A stretch of 27,868 nucleotides of DNA from a virus: positions 1-27,868 of IMG/VR virus record IMGVR_UViG_3300037258_000206. One strand, 5' to 3'. The notes under the pieces are model-generated. The model was given only the letters and a program-made list of their open reading frames with translations. It was not told where the DNA came from and did not search any database. Positions 8,322 through 15,725 of this stretch are shown in pieces (position 1 is the first letter of the stretch; every line of letters begins with the position of its first letter). Made by a program: the position numbers and the translations under genes.

Positions 8322-8489
8322 TTACGCCGGAGTGTCTGTCGCCTGACCTGGGCCGCCTTTCGGGGTTATCCGGTCCGGCATACGAGGTCCGAGCTTCACG
8401 GCTTCGGTTACCTGGCGGCGAGTGTCTGCGGGCGAGTGGGGCTTGCGCTTATCCACCGCGAGAAGCAGGTCGCCTCCGTTGACAGACAT
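8322..8489 (-). CDS. Hypothetical small protein upstream of the capsid gene (55 aa)
   Basis: ATG at 8489 with AAGG 9 bases upstream; TAA at 8324-8322. It starts MSVNGGDLLLAVDKRKPHSP and is Pro/Gly/Arg-rich at the end (RITPKGGPGQATDTPA), probably disordered. It lies on the late strand between the inserted plus-strand glycosyltransferase gene and the capsid gene, filling an otherwise empty gap. No family recognised. The SD and the continuous late-strand arrangement support it. Confidence 0.5.
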   Translation of the reverse strand: MSVNGGDLLLAVDKRKPHSPADTRRQVTEAVKLGPRMPDRITPKGGPGQATDTPA

Positions 8490-8517
8490 TGTGCGTTACC
8501 TTGCAGGCGGCTGTCAA
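8488..8517 (-). promoter_or_regulatory. Candidate late-strand promoter for the capsid gene
   Basis: A consensus TTGACA (plus-strand TGTCAA at 8512-8517) is followed after 18 bases by CACAAT (4 of 6 to TATAAT). Transcription would start near 8481, inside the 55-aa gene, and serve the major capsid gene. The same TTGACAG is present in inverted orientation at 8479-8485, giving a 7-bp inverted repeat 25 bases apart. Prediction only. Confidence 0.3.
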
Positions 8518-8529
8518 GCGTCGTACTAT
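8501..8529 (+). promoter_or_regulatory. Candidate leaderless promoter of the glycosyltransferase gene
   Basis: TTGCAG (8501-8506) and TACTAT (8524-8529) are exactly 17 bases apart. Only 6 bases separate the -10 from the ATG at 8536, so transcription would begin at or next to the start codon. No SD precedes that ATG. The same geometry recurs at the GTG starts at 24433 and (minus) 22900. The -35 match is weak. Confidence 0.45.
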
Positions 8530-8535
8530 CAACGC

Positions 8536-9585
8536 ATGAGAATCCTGGTTGGTACAGGCGACCCGCTCGGCACGCAAGGAACGCATTGGTGGCGACAAGT
8601 TATGCCGCTCACGCGCCTGGGCGGCGAGCATACCGTCCTCTTCACCGACGGCCAACCTCGGGAGTTCTTCCGTAGCGCCGACCTGGTTTTTCTCATTCGC
8701 GTGAGTATGCCAGCGACCATCGAACTTGTGCGGGCGCTCCGCGAAAGCGGGCCTCCCGTGGTTATGGACTTTGACGACAACCTCCACTCAATGCACGCCG
8801 ACAATGAGGCAACCCGCCTCTATAGCAACCACAAGTCGGGGACACGCATCTTCGAGGAGGCGTTGACTCTCGCCAACGTCGTGACGGCTTCTACCGAGCG
8901 GCTACGCACACAATATTATCCGTTCCGCAAGGATATTCAGGTCTGCCCCAACTTCATGCCGAGCGACATTTTCGACCGTCTTGCCCCAAAGCGCATCGAC
9001 GGTCTGCCAAAGCGCACCGGAGAGATTCGGGTCGGGTACGTCGGCGGCTCAAGCCACGGCGCGGACCTCGCGATGGCCTACACCCCGCTCCGCAAACTCT
9101 GCGCGCGGCACCCCAACGTCAAGCTCGTCTTTTTCGGGCAGCAACTACCCCCGCTCTACAAGCCCCTCCGGGACCGGATTGAATACCACGAATACGTCCT
9201 GCCGAAGGAGGGGGAACGGAACTACGAGTTCATGGACCGCTACTTTGAGCGGTTGCGGACCCTCGACCTTGACGTAGCGATAGCGCCCATCATCCCCTCG
9301 TCCTTCAACGCCGCGAAGTCCTACCTCAAGGCGCTGGAGTACGGTTCGTGCGGCTACCCGGTGGTTGCCAGCAGTTTCGGGCCTTATCGTGAGTACGCGA
9401 AAATGGGCGGCCCGATTGTGACCGCCTTTGATGAGGGCGAATGGCTCCGCAACTTATCGCGGCTAGTGGAGGATGCGGAGGCGCGGCGCGACCTTGCGGA
9501 GCGCAACGCCACCTTCATCCGCGAGCGATGCTCGACTAATCCTTGGCCGCGAGTGCTGGAGTCTTTGACGCTTTTACCGGCTTAA
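8536..9585 (+). CDS. GT-B glycosyltransferase (GT4-like)
   Basis: 349 residues from the ATG at 8536; a GTG far upstream would add an Arg-rich unnatural N-terminus. It opens with MRILVGTGDP, a Rossmann-type first strand. The second domain starts at IRVGYVGGSSHGAD (residues 164-177). The donor-site region near 250-280 reads APIIPSSFN, then KSYLKALEYG, then YPVVAS, matching the E-x7-E-type helix and strand of family GT4 glycosyltransferases. It probably transfers a sugar from a nucleotide donor to a phage or host surface molecule. It lies on the opposite strand to all its structural neighbours and overlaps the convergent gene by 50 bases. It has its own candidate promoter, so it behaves as a self-contained accessory gene. 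Confidence 0.8.
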   Translation: MRILVGTGDPLGTQGTHWWRQVMPLTRLGGEHTVLFTDGQPREFFRSADLVFLIRVSMPATIELVRALRESGPPVVMDFDDNLHSMHADNEATRLYSNHKSGTRIFEEALTLANVVTASTERLRTQYYPFRKDIQVCPNFMPSDIFDRLAPKRIDGLPKRTGEIRVGYVGGSSHGADLAMAYTPLRKLCARHPNVKLVFFGQQLPPLYKPLRDRIEYHEYVLPKEGERNYEFMDRYFERLRTLDLDVAIAPIIPSSFNAAKSYLKALEYGSCGYPVVASSFGPYREYAKMGGPIVTAFDEGEWLRNLSRLVEDAEARRDLAERNATFIRERCSTNPWPRVLESLTLLPA

Positions 9586-9733
9586 CCGGCTCCGGCTTTT
9601 CCGTCGCTTCGTGGAACGTCGAGGGCGGGCAGACCAACACGAACTTCGTGCGCGTCCGATTGAACGGGCTCTCCTCGATGGTCGTGATAGCCGTGAAGTG
9701 CTGCTCCTTATCGAATCCGCAACGGCACTTCAC
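9536..9733 (-). CDS. Small protein with N-terminal CxC (65 aa)
   Basis: The start chosen is the GTG at 9733, which forms a GTGA overlap with the upstream stop; GGAAG lies about 10 bases ahead. The translation is MKCRCGFDKEQHF, then ITTIEESPFNRTRTKFVLVC, then a Pro/Lys-rich tail. Cys residues at 3, 5 and about 38, with His near 12, could make a small metal site. The order Cys-rich turn, strands, Cys resembles a degenerate zinc ribbon. A TTG further upstream is an unlikely start. Its 3' end overlaps the convergent glycosyltransferase gene by 50 bases. Confidence 0.55.
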   Translation of the reverse strand: MKCRCGFDKEQHFTAITTIEESPFNRTRTKFVLVCPPSTFHEATEKPEPVKPVKASKTPALAAKD

Positions 9734-9996
9734 GCTTGCGCCACTTCCTTGCCTGGCGGGGTCCAAATCGCGCCGAAGTCGCCCTCGGGCGGCTGCTCCA
9801 CAAGCGGCTTTTTCAGGAAGTCGTCCACGATTTTAGCGGCAGTCGCGCGCATGGCGAGAACCTCCGCCTCCTTCTCGTCGGGCTTAATCCGTTCGAGCAG
9901 AATCACGCAAAGGTTCGCGCGCTCCTGTTCGGGCGTCATTTGAGGCGGGCCCAGCATCTGCTGGGGCATCTGTCCATGCTGATTGGAATTGGGCAT
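9730..9996 (-). CDS. Hypothetical helical protein next to scaffold (88 aa)
   Basis: The ATG at 9996 has an excellent SD (GGAGG, spacing about 5), giving MPNSNQHGQMPQQMLGPPQM and then an amphipathic helical segment (ERANLCVILLERIKPDEKEA). An in-frame ATG at 10038 makes an ATGA overlap with the scaffold stop and would add 14 basic residues (MSNFERKFKRKGGI). Either or both could be used. The Pro/Gln/Met N-terminus and helix-rich body suggest a scaffold-associated or minor head protein. No family recognised. Confidence 0.6.
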   Translation of the reverse strand: MPNSNQHGQMPQQMLGPPQMTPEQERANLCVILLERIKPDEKEAEVLAMRATAAKIVDDFLKKPLVEQPPEGDFGAIWTPPGKEVAQA

Positions 9997-10034
9997 TATT
10001 CCTCCTTTTCGTTTGAACTTGCGTTCAAAGTTGC

Positions 10035-11480
10035 TCATTGCCGCGCGTTATAGGCGGCGAGTTGGCGCTGGTATTGCGCGACCTGTTGCGCGTAGACTTT
10101 CGGGGGAACCGGAGCCCCGTTCACGCGCGTCGGCGGGGGCACGGGCTTCTTGGGGGCGGGCTGCGCGGGGGCAGAGTGCGTCCCCGCCGGGACCGCGGCG
10201 GCGTTCTGCGTGATTACCTGGCGCTCAACCGCGGCGGCCTGCGCCACGGCGGCAACCGCCGGCGACGCGGACGCTTCCTCGCGCTCGCGCCGGTAATCGC
10301 CCCACGCCATCGCCAGCGTGAGCGGGTTGTCCGGGTAGATTGAAGCGTAACCGTAATCGCGAGCCAGATTGGCCGCGTGCTGGAAACGCTCGTTGTCCCG
10401 CGTTATGTCGCCCGTGAACTCGTCGGGGAATCGGCGCGCGAGCTCCTGGTGCGCGCTCATCATAATGTTCGTCCGCCGCTGCATCTCGCGCTCGGCGCCG
10501 GCCCGCTGCGCTTCCCGCTGGTTCTCGGTCTGCGCTAACCCCTGGACGAGGTTCGTCACCTCTTCGATGCGCTGGGCGAGCGGGTTGTAGACCTGCGCCA
10601 TGTACGGGTCCTCTTCCGCGCTGAGCACCGGGATGGGAGGCGGTTGCGGCGCGCCGTTCTGCGTCGGCTGCTGTTGCGGTGCGGCCTGCTGCGGAATGAG
10701 GGGTTGCCCCTGAGCACGGCGTTGCGCGGCCTCGGCCACGAACTGCGCGAACTCGGGGTCGCGAACGCCCATCGTAATGAGCGGCAGTAGATTCTGGAGC
10801 GTGCCGTCCGCCACTAACGGCTCAAGCGCCTCGCGCGCCTTGCCGAGGAACATGGACTTGCGCGTGTAATCCGCCCGGCGCATGTAACCGGACTTCACCT
10901 GCTGCGCTATTTCCTTGGGCGCACGGACGGTGAACTTCTTGTCGAGCGTCGGGTCCTCGTACTCCAACTCTTCGTAGTCGGCCCACGGGTCCGGGATGCT
11001 ATCGGCGACGGCATCCGCGGCGGCCTCTGCCCGCGCTTCGGGCGTCGAAACATCGGGCGCCGCTGCCACGGGGGGAGGAGCGGCAGCATCAGGGGCGACG
11101 GCCTGTGCGATCGGAGCGCCTTGCGTTTCCTCTGCCACAAAACGCCCCGACTTCTTATCGCGCTGCTTCACTTCGGCGGCAGGCGGTTCGGCCTCGCCGG
11201 AAATCTCTGCTTTGGCGGCGGCCAGCGCATCCGTCGCGCCTCCCGCTTCAGCCGCGTCGGGGAGCGGAATACGACCGCTGGGGTCGCTGATTATCGGCTC
11301 GCCGGTTTCGTCATCGAGCGCCTGCGTACCGCGGGAGAACCCCGGCACCATCGCGGCGGCCTCTACCTGGCTGGCCTTCGAGAGCGGTATCCCGCCCTGC
11401 TTCTCTAACTCCTCGGCACGTTTCTCAACGAGCCGCTGCGCCTCTTGTTTAACGTCGGCGACTGATGGGGGTCCTGGCAT
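10035..11480 (-). CDS. Putative scaffolding protein
   Basis: 481 residues, rich in Ala, Glu, Gln and Pro. Long low-complexity linkers (for example PIAQAVAPDAAAPPPVAAAP) flank a helical core that includes APKEIAQQVKSGYMRRADYT and IEEVTNLVQGLAQTENQREA. This composition, plus the position between portal and major capsid genes, is typical of phage scaffolds that template procapsid assembly and then leave or are cleaved. The ATG at 11480 has a strong AGGAGG SD. An intrinsic terminator lies just upstream in its leader, so its level may be set separately from the portal genes. It ends by ATGA overlap with the next frame. Confidence 0.7.
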   Translation of the reverse strand: MPGPPSVADVKQEAQRLVEKRAEELEKQGGIPLSKASQVEAAAMVPGFSRGTQALDDETGEPIISDPSGRIPLPDAAEAGGATDALAAAKAEISGEAEPPAAEVKQRDKKSGRFVAEETQGAPIAQAVAPDAAAPPPVAAAPDVSTPEARAEAAADAVADSIPDPWADYEELEYEDPTLDKKFTVRAPKEIAQQVKSGYMRRADYTRKSMFLGKAREALEPLVADGTLQNLLPLITMGVRDPEFAQFVAEAAQRRAQGQPLIPQQAAPQQQPTQNGAPQPPPIPVLSAEEDPYMAQVYNPLAQRIEEVTNLVQGLAQTENQREAQRAGAEREMQRRTNIMMSAHQELARRFPDEFTGDITRDNERFQHAANLARDYGYASIYPDNPLTLAMAWGDYRREREEASASPAVAAVAQAAAVERQVITQNAAAVPAGTHSAPAQPAPKKPVPPPTRVNGAPVPPKVYAQQVAQYQRQLAAYNARQ

Positions 11481-11495
11481 CTAAAATCTTCCTCC

Positions 11496-11532
11496 TAAGA
11501 AAAGTGGCCCCGCCTCAAACGGGCGAGGCCAC
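11496..11532 (-). terminator. Intrinsic terminator/attenuator upstream of scaffold
   Basis: On the minus strand a 12-position stem with two mismatches (GTGGCCTCGCCC against GAGGCGGGGCCAC, arms at about 11504-11532) is followed directly by TTTTCTT (11497-11503). It sits between the 40-aa basic protein and the scaffold SD, within one operon. Partial termination or RNA-end protection is therefore more likely than a full stop. Confidence 0.65.
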
Positions 11533-11550
11533 CTAACGATCGTCTACGGA

Positions 11551-11673
11551 CTAACCCTTACGCTTGCCGCGACGCGATGCCTTACGGCCTTTCTTGTGAC
11601 CACCTTTCTTCATTGCCTTGAAGTGCTCCAGGTGTCCACCTTTCTTACCCTTCTTGCCTTTCTTGCGAGCCAT
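11551..11673 (-). CDS. Very basic mini-protein (40 aa)
   Basis: ATG at 11673 with a GGGGGTGA SD about 8 bases upstream; TAG at 11553-11551. The sequence begins MARKKGKKGKKGGHLEHFKA and ends RKASRRGKRKG. More than half of its residues are Lys, Arg or His, with only one Glu. It resembles in style the two basic proteins at 4147-4557. It is flanked by the proline-rich gene upstream and an intrinsic terminator downstream. A nucleic-acid-binding or DNA-condensing role is inferred from charge only. Confidence 0.65.
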   Translation of the reverse strand: MARKKGKKGKKGGHLEHFKAMKKGGHKKGRKASRRGKRKG

Positions 11674-11724
11674 CTATACTTCACCCCCTTTCCTTGCCAA
11701 AACGGCGTCCATCAAATGCAGGTC

Positions 11725-12171
11725 TTACGACCCACTATCGGGCGGCGGCTGCACGTCGGCATCTGCCGAAGTGAAGTGCGCGTCCGTATCCCCACCACTC
11801 GATTCGCCAGGCTCGTTGGTAGACGTTGGAGCGCCTCCACCGTCGCCCTTCGTCGTGTAATGGGAGAGCAATTGCGTCATCGTTTCAACAAGGGAATATA
11901 AAACCGCCGCCGTCTTTGGCGTCTTGGCAAACGTCGGGTGTTTTATCGCGAGTTTGAGTTGCCGACAACTTGCGTCTACGAGTTGCCAGCCTGCGGGAAG
12001 TTCACTCGGTAAATCGTTGTAAAGCGCGGCAAACTGCGGTGGTGGGCCTTGTGATGGCGCGGGGCCTGGCATCATGGGGCCAGGCGGCGGAGCCATAGGT
12101 GGGGCCATCGGGGGTGCCGGGGGTGCACCAGGCGGACCCGGCGCTCCGGCTCCCGGGGGCATCATTGCCAT
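11725..12171 (-). CDS. Proline-rich protein between portal and scaffold (148 aa)
   Basis: ATG at 12171, AGGAG SD with good spacing. Residues 1-45 are a Pro/Ala/Met/Gly tract (PPAPPMAPPMAPPPGPMMPG). Residues 46-105 look folded and helical (FAALYNDLPSELPAGWQLVD, then CRQLKLAIKHPTFAKTPKTA). The tail is Ser/Asp/Gly-rich. No named family recognised. The position suggests a portal-proximal or scaffold accessory protein. The Pro tract is probably extended and may bind another virion protein. Confidence 0.6.
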   Translation of the reverse strand: MAMMPPGAGAPGPPGAPPAPPMAPPMAPPPGPMMPGPAPSQGPPPQFAALYNDLPSELPAGWQLVDASCRQLKLAIKHPTFAKTPKTAAVLYSLVETMTQLLSHYTTKGDGGGAPTSTNEPGESSGGDTDAHFTSADADVQPPPDSGS

Positions 12172-12217
12172 TGCGGCTCCTTTTTAGACCGCGCCATCGC
12201 GGTTATCTTAGCGTATC

Positions 12218-14278
12218 TCATGCTGCTTGGGAAGATTTCCTCTTTGAGCCAGGCTTCTTCGGCGTGCTTCCCGGATTAGTTTGGCCCGGAAGTTGCCCCG
12301 TTACGAGCCATGACTTTGTTGGGTCACCAGGGTTTTTCAATGCTTCCATGATTCTACGCTCAGTCGCAGAGGCAGAGTCTATTAAACCGAGTTCCTGAAG
12401 TTGCTTAAGAATATCGGGCATCGTTACCAGCGTGCGTCCAGTCGAAAGTAGATTCAAGGCCATGTTGAACTTTTGCGACGGCGTTCGCGATGAGCCTGGC
12501 TTGGACTCGACGCGAAGCGGCGCGGTGAAGTACGAGCCCAACAGCGGTATCGAATCCATTACGCCCGCGTCGTTCTTCAACTGCACCAGGTGCGGCGTCG
12601 TGTAGTAGCGCGTCATCAACTCCAAGAACTGCTCGCCGAGTTTGACCATCGCTTCCTCGATGCGATGCAGCGCGTCGTTGAAGCGCACGCCCGCGGCTTC
12701 CTGATACATCGACACCGTTTCCGCGCTCTGCTGGCCCTTGAACTTGGCCTGCCCGCTCGCAATTTCGTTGAGCCCGCTAATCTCGCGAATCTCGCCCTTA
12801 ACGTACTGCAAAAGCTGCATGACGTACTGCGGCATATCGGGTCCTGGCTCGCGTTTTCCGTAGCGCAAACTCTGCATCGTTTCGCGCTGAATCGCGCCGG
12901 GTGCGTTGGTTATATCCTCGTCGGCCATTTCGTCGCCAAGAGGCAGGCGCCATATAGGATTCGACGTGAGGTTCGCCGCGTCGTACATGAGCGAAATAAG
13001 GCGAATGTAGTATTCGTAGCCGTCCGCGATAAGGTCTATGTCGCTCAACCCCCAGAATTTCTCGGGGTCCGGGTACGCCTCAATCTCGATGAACGGGAAA
13101 TAGCCGAGCGGATTCATCCGGTCCTCGGCATTAAACTCCTCATCGACGGTGATTACGAGGCGACCCTCGGGGTAAAGCGGGTAGTCCACCTTGTGCTTGA
13201 TGACTTCGACCGCTTCGGCTTCCCACAGTATTCGCAGGCCGCCCCACAACTCCGCGTCGCGCACAACGTCAACGTAACTCTGCGGCCACTCATAAACGAC
13301 GTTGCCTTCGGTGATAATGCGCTTGACGACTTCGCTTGTGCCGTCCTCGTACTCAACGCGCTTCGTCTGCACGGCTGGCTCGCCAGCGACGGTGAACAGC
13401 ACCTTCTCAACGGGAATCTTCTTGCGTGGTCGCGTCCAGAACTCGCGCACCACGATGCCTGCCGTGCCGCCCGCATTGTCGGGTGGATTGGCCGTCGCGG
13501 CGAACGGCGGGTTGTTGACCGTTCCCCCGGTCGGCATTGCCATCTGCGTCGGAGGCGAAAGCACCTCGCCGCTCGTTTCGTCGTAACCGCCCTGCTCATT
13601 TCGCTTGGCGACAATCTTCTGTCGTAGCTTCGGCCACCGCGCGAACACCTTGTTTGGCGACTCGCGGTACTCGTACATCACCACTTCGGCGTCGTCTATG
13701 CAGGTCGCATTGTCATCGGCGTATACCTGAAGGCCGGACACGACCACCAGGTTCGCGCGGACCTCGCCGCCCGGGCCGTACATTTCCGGCACCAGGCGAA
13801 GGAAATTCTTTTTGACGACCCGCGACCCAAGGATGGCGTTGCGGACCTTCCCCTGCCAGAATCCCTCGGTATAGGCCTGGTCGAACGCCGCCGTCGCTAT
13901 GTCCGCGATGCGCTGGTCCTGGACGCGGTAGGCGCCGTAGGTTACCCGGGGGCGGTTGTCCGAGAGGATGGACGCCCATTGAATCGGGATGGTCGTGACG
14001 AGCGGGAACTTCTTGCCGAGCTTCCATTTCGGGCGGTTGCGCCACCAGGGCGTCCCACCGCGGTAGAGGCTGAGCGAGCGCGTCATCTCCTCGGTGACGG
14101 GCTGCTTCTCGCGCTTGAGGACGGCGCTCGCGTTCCGACACCACTCAATAAGCGGGTCGTTATCTTCGTCGCGGGAATCGTAGGCGGTCGAGCGGGTGAA
14201 CGGCGATGGGGGCGACTCAACAAGCCAACCGCCAGGGCTGGGCGCTAATCCCGAAATCGACGGCCCGAATACGCTCAC
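12218..14278 (-). CDS. Portal protein
   Basis: 686 residues, the length of podoviral portals (the P22 portal is of similar size). It starts at the GTG at 14278, which overlaps the upstream stop (GTGA). Typical portal stretches include an N-terminal region with W-W-R-N-R-P-K and IPIQWASILSDNRPRVTYG. A hydrophobic/acidic section follows (LGYFPFIEIEAYPDPEKFWG). Next is a helical section around SDIDLIADGYEYYIRLISLM, and then EIREISGLNEIASGQAKF, the conserved late-domain pattern in which S-G-x-x-x-x-x-x-G-Q recurs. It forms the dodecameric DNA channel at one capsid vertex and recruits the terminase. It lies downstream of the terminase genes and upstream of scaffold, the canonical order. Confidence 0.85.
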   Translation of the reverse strand: MSVFGPSISGLAPSPGGWLVESPPSPFTRSTAYDSRDEDNDPLIEWCRNASAVLKREKQPVTEEMTRSLSLYRGGTPWWRNRPKWKLGKKFPLVTTIPIQWASILSDNRPRVTYGAYRVQDQRIADIATAAFDQAYTEGFWQGKVRNAILGSRVVKKNFLRLVPEMYGPGGEVRANLVVVSGLQVYADDNATCIDDAEVVMYEYRESPNKVFARWPKLRQKIVAKRNEQGGYDETSGEVLSPPTQMAMPTGGTVNNPPFAATANPPDNAGGTAGIVVREFWTRPRKKIPVEKVLFTVAGEPAVQTKRVEYEDGTSEVVKRIITEGNVVYEWPQSYVDVVRDAELWGGLRILWEAEAVEVIKHKVDYPLYPEGRLVITVDEEFNAEDRMNPLGYFPFIEIEAYPDPEKFWGLSDIDLIADGYEYYIRLISLMYDAANLTSNPIWRLPLGDEMADEDITNAPGAIQRETMQSLRYGKREPGPDMPQYVMQLLQYVKGEIREISGLNEIASGQAKFKGQQSAETVSMYQEAAGVRFNDALHRIEEAMVKLGEQFLELMTRYYTTPHLVQLKNDAGVMDSIPLLGSYFTAPLRVESKPGSSRTPSQKFNMALNLLSTGRTLVTMPDILKQLQELGLIDSASATERRIMEALKNPGDPTKSWLVTGQLPGQTNPGSTPKKPGSKRKSSQAA

Positions 14279-14394
14279 GCCTTAATACTCTCCACGTCGT
14301 ACCCGAGTGCTTTTAGGATGCGAAAGGCCTCGTCGCGCTGCCTCATCAAGGACTTAAGAAACTCATGCTTCCCCTTGCGGCACACGGCGCACAT
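14275..14394 (-). CDS. Small CxxC protein overlapping the portal start (39 aa)
   Basis: ATG at 14394, TGA at 14277-14275, which overlaps the portal GTG. The sequence begins MCAVCRKGKHEFLKSLMRQR and ends ALGYDVESIKA. Cys2 and Cys5 with His10 could form half a zinc site. The rest is one amphipathic helix. AAGG abuts the ATG; a GTG at 14403 is an alternative start. It fills the gap between two good genes with overlaps, so it is probably real. Function unknown. Confidence 0.5.
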   Translation of the reverse strand: MCAVCRKGKHEFLKSLMRQRDEAFRILKALGYDVESIKA

Positions 14395-14413
14395 CCTTAC
14401 CACGGGGCGACCG

Positions 14414-15139
14414 TCATAAATCTCCCGGTCTGTCAGAAACTAGGCGGTGAGCTTTTTCTTCCACTTGGCGTGCCAACTTAGCGCGGCGATTCTCCGCCTG
14501 CTCCCTTTGGGCCTTCTCGACGGCCTTGGGCGTGCCGCGGTCCCAATGCACGAAGTCCCGCGTCAATTCGTTGTAGTGCTTGCGGCTGCGGATATGCGTC
14601 CCGCCCGTTACCCGCTGCCCGTCCACTATCCCCGTATCCTTGCCGGGTATCGTCACGGCGTAGCGGTCGTAGTGCGCGTCCCCGGGCTGCATCTGCACCG
14701 TCATCACCTTCTCGATGACTTCGGCATCGGCAAGCGGCGCCCGCCGCCGTCCGCAGGCGAGGTGGACGGATTGCCCTCCGTCCTTCGACCAATGCGCCTT
14801 CAGGCAGTCGCAAAACTGAGAGCGCGGCTCCTGGGATACGACCCAGCCGACAATCTCCATCCCCTGCATAACCGGGCGATACCGCTCCAGAATGTACGGC
14901 GTGACGACCCGCTCCCGAGAGTAGGGAACATCTATCTCCCCCTTGGCAACGGTGCGGTCCGGGGCGCACGCCTTGGCGACCTGCTCCGTGGTAAGCGGGG
15001 CGAGCTCCGCGCGCTGGCGCAACCCAACGCTGTACGGAAGCCCGCTCCGCTCTTTGAAGAACGATTCGGTTGTGAGGACGTTGCCGCCGGGACCGCGAGG
15101 GTCGAAGATACGGCGGATGAGGTCGCGCAACTTAGCCAT
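14414..15139 (-). CDS. Unknown protein with central Cys/His cluster (241 aa)
   Basis: ATG at 15139. It contains C110-x-C112, then H116, and VHLACG with H126 and C129, a possible zinc site in a region of otherwise ordinary sequence (YILERYRPVMQGMEIVGWVV before it). The C-terminal third is Arg/Lys/Glu-rich and helical. It lies between the GroES-like gene and the portal. No family recognised. A head-assembly or DNA-packaging accessory role is possible from context only. Confidence 0.6.
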   Translation of the reverse strand: MAKLRDLIRRIFDPRGPGGNVLTTESFFKERSGLPYSVGLRQRAELAPLTTEQVAKACAPDRTVAKGEIDVPYSRERVVTPYILERYRPVMQGMEIVGWVVSQEPRSQFCDCLKAHWSKDGGQSVHLACGRRRAPLADAEVIEKVMTVQMQPGDAHYDRYAVTIPGKDTGIVDGQRVTGGTHIRSRKHYNELTRDFVHWDRGTPKAVEKAQREQAENRRAKLARQVEEKAHRLVSDRPGDL

Positions 15140-15191
15140 CGCAGTCGTCAGAATCCTCGCCGTTTTCGTTGAATGGGTCGTTGCTATTCAT
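15132..15191 (-). CDS. Possible acidic mini-gene (19 aa)
   Basis: ATG at 15191 lies inside the last codons of the GroES-like gene. The TAA at 15134-15132 lies 8 bases inside the next gene. The peptide is MNSNDPFNENGEDSDDCDG, very acidic. No good SD. The double overlap suggests a coupling bridge between two genes 44 bases apart, but chance is a fair alternative. Confidence 0.25.
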   Translation of the reverse strand: MNSNDPFNENGEDSDDCDG

Positions 15192-15717
15192 CGCCGCTGT
15201 ACGCCGCCGCTTCCAGGGTTTCGCCGTTGAACGCAGGCAGAGCGGGCTCACCCACGCGCATCTTGACGCCCGTGAATACTCCGATAACATGACTTTGCGT
15301 AATGATGCGGTACTCTTTGCCGCGCAGAAATATTTTGCTTCCCGCGTACTTCGCGCCCATTACCACCATGCCGCGGTCGAACGGCATCGGAACCGAAGAG
15401 GGCGCCATCCAGACACCTTCGCCCGTTTCGTCGTCCACCATCACCAATCGTGCGGCCTCGTTCGTGACCTTCTCGGTAGTCTTAATGAGAATGGCCTGGT
15501 CGGGCGAATCGAGTCGGTGCCCGCTGCCCTTGTTGATGATGAGGCCAGCGAACCAGCCCATTTCGGTTTCCTTCGCTGCGTCATCGCTGCGGACAATCTC
15601 GATTCCGCTCGCTCGCGTTTCGTCAACCCACAACACTTCCAGCAATAGCCGGTCGCCGTGAGGGATGAGCGTAAGCGGGTCCTGCTCCTCAAGAGATACG
15701 ATACGTTGTTCTTCCAC
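15184..15717 (-). CDS. GroES-like co-chaperonin
   Basis: 177 residues from the GTG at 15717 with a perfect AGGAGG SD. Residues 18-65 follow the GroES order: L-x-P-x-G-D-R-L-L-L-E, then DETRASGIEI (mobile-loop approach), then a D-D-A-A-K-E-T turn, then MGWFAGLIINKGSG. Residues 116-148 match the GroES C-terminal part: RGMVVMGAKYAGSKIFLRGK, then EYRIITQSHVIGVF, compared with the Y-G-G-x-x-V-x-x-x-G-K-E-Y-L-I-x-x-x-x-D-I-L-A-V pattern. About 50 residues are inserted between these halves and about 28 extra follow. Phage T4 gp31 is a known precedent: it caps host GroEL to fold the capsid protein. Its place in the head operon suggests a similar role. Confidence 0.75.
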   Translation of the reverse strand: MEEQRIVSLEEQDPLTLIPHGDRLLLEVLWVDETRASGIEIVRSDDAAKETEMGWFAGLIINKGSGHRLDSPDQAILIKTTEKVTNEAARLVMVDDETGEGVWMAPSSVPMPFDRGMVVMGAKYAGSKIFLRGKEYRIITQSHVIGVFTGVKMRVGEPALPAFNGETLEAAAYSGDE

Positions 15718-15725
15718 TATTCCTC

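Noticed and set aside
9536-9600. Terminator between the convergent glycosyltransferase and late gene
   Set aside because: CCGG repeats there (CCGGCTTAACCGG) make only a weak stem with no clear U-tract in either direction.
12590-13627. Plus-strand open frame (345 codons) inside the portal gene
   Set aside because: Antisense to the portal and Arg/Leu/Val-rich without recognisable motifs. The minus-strand portal explains the region.
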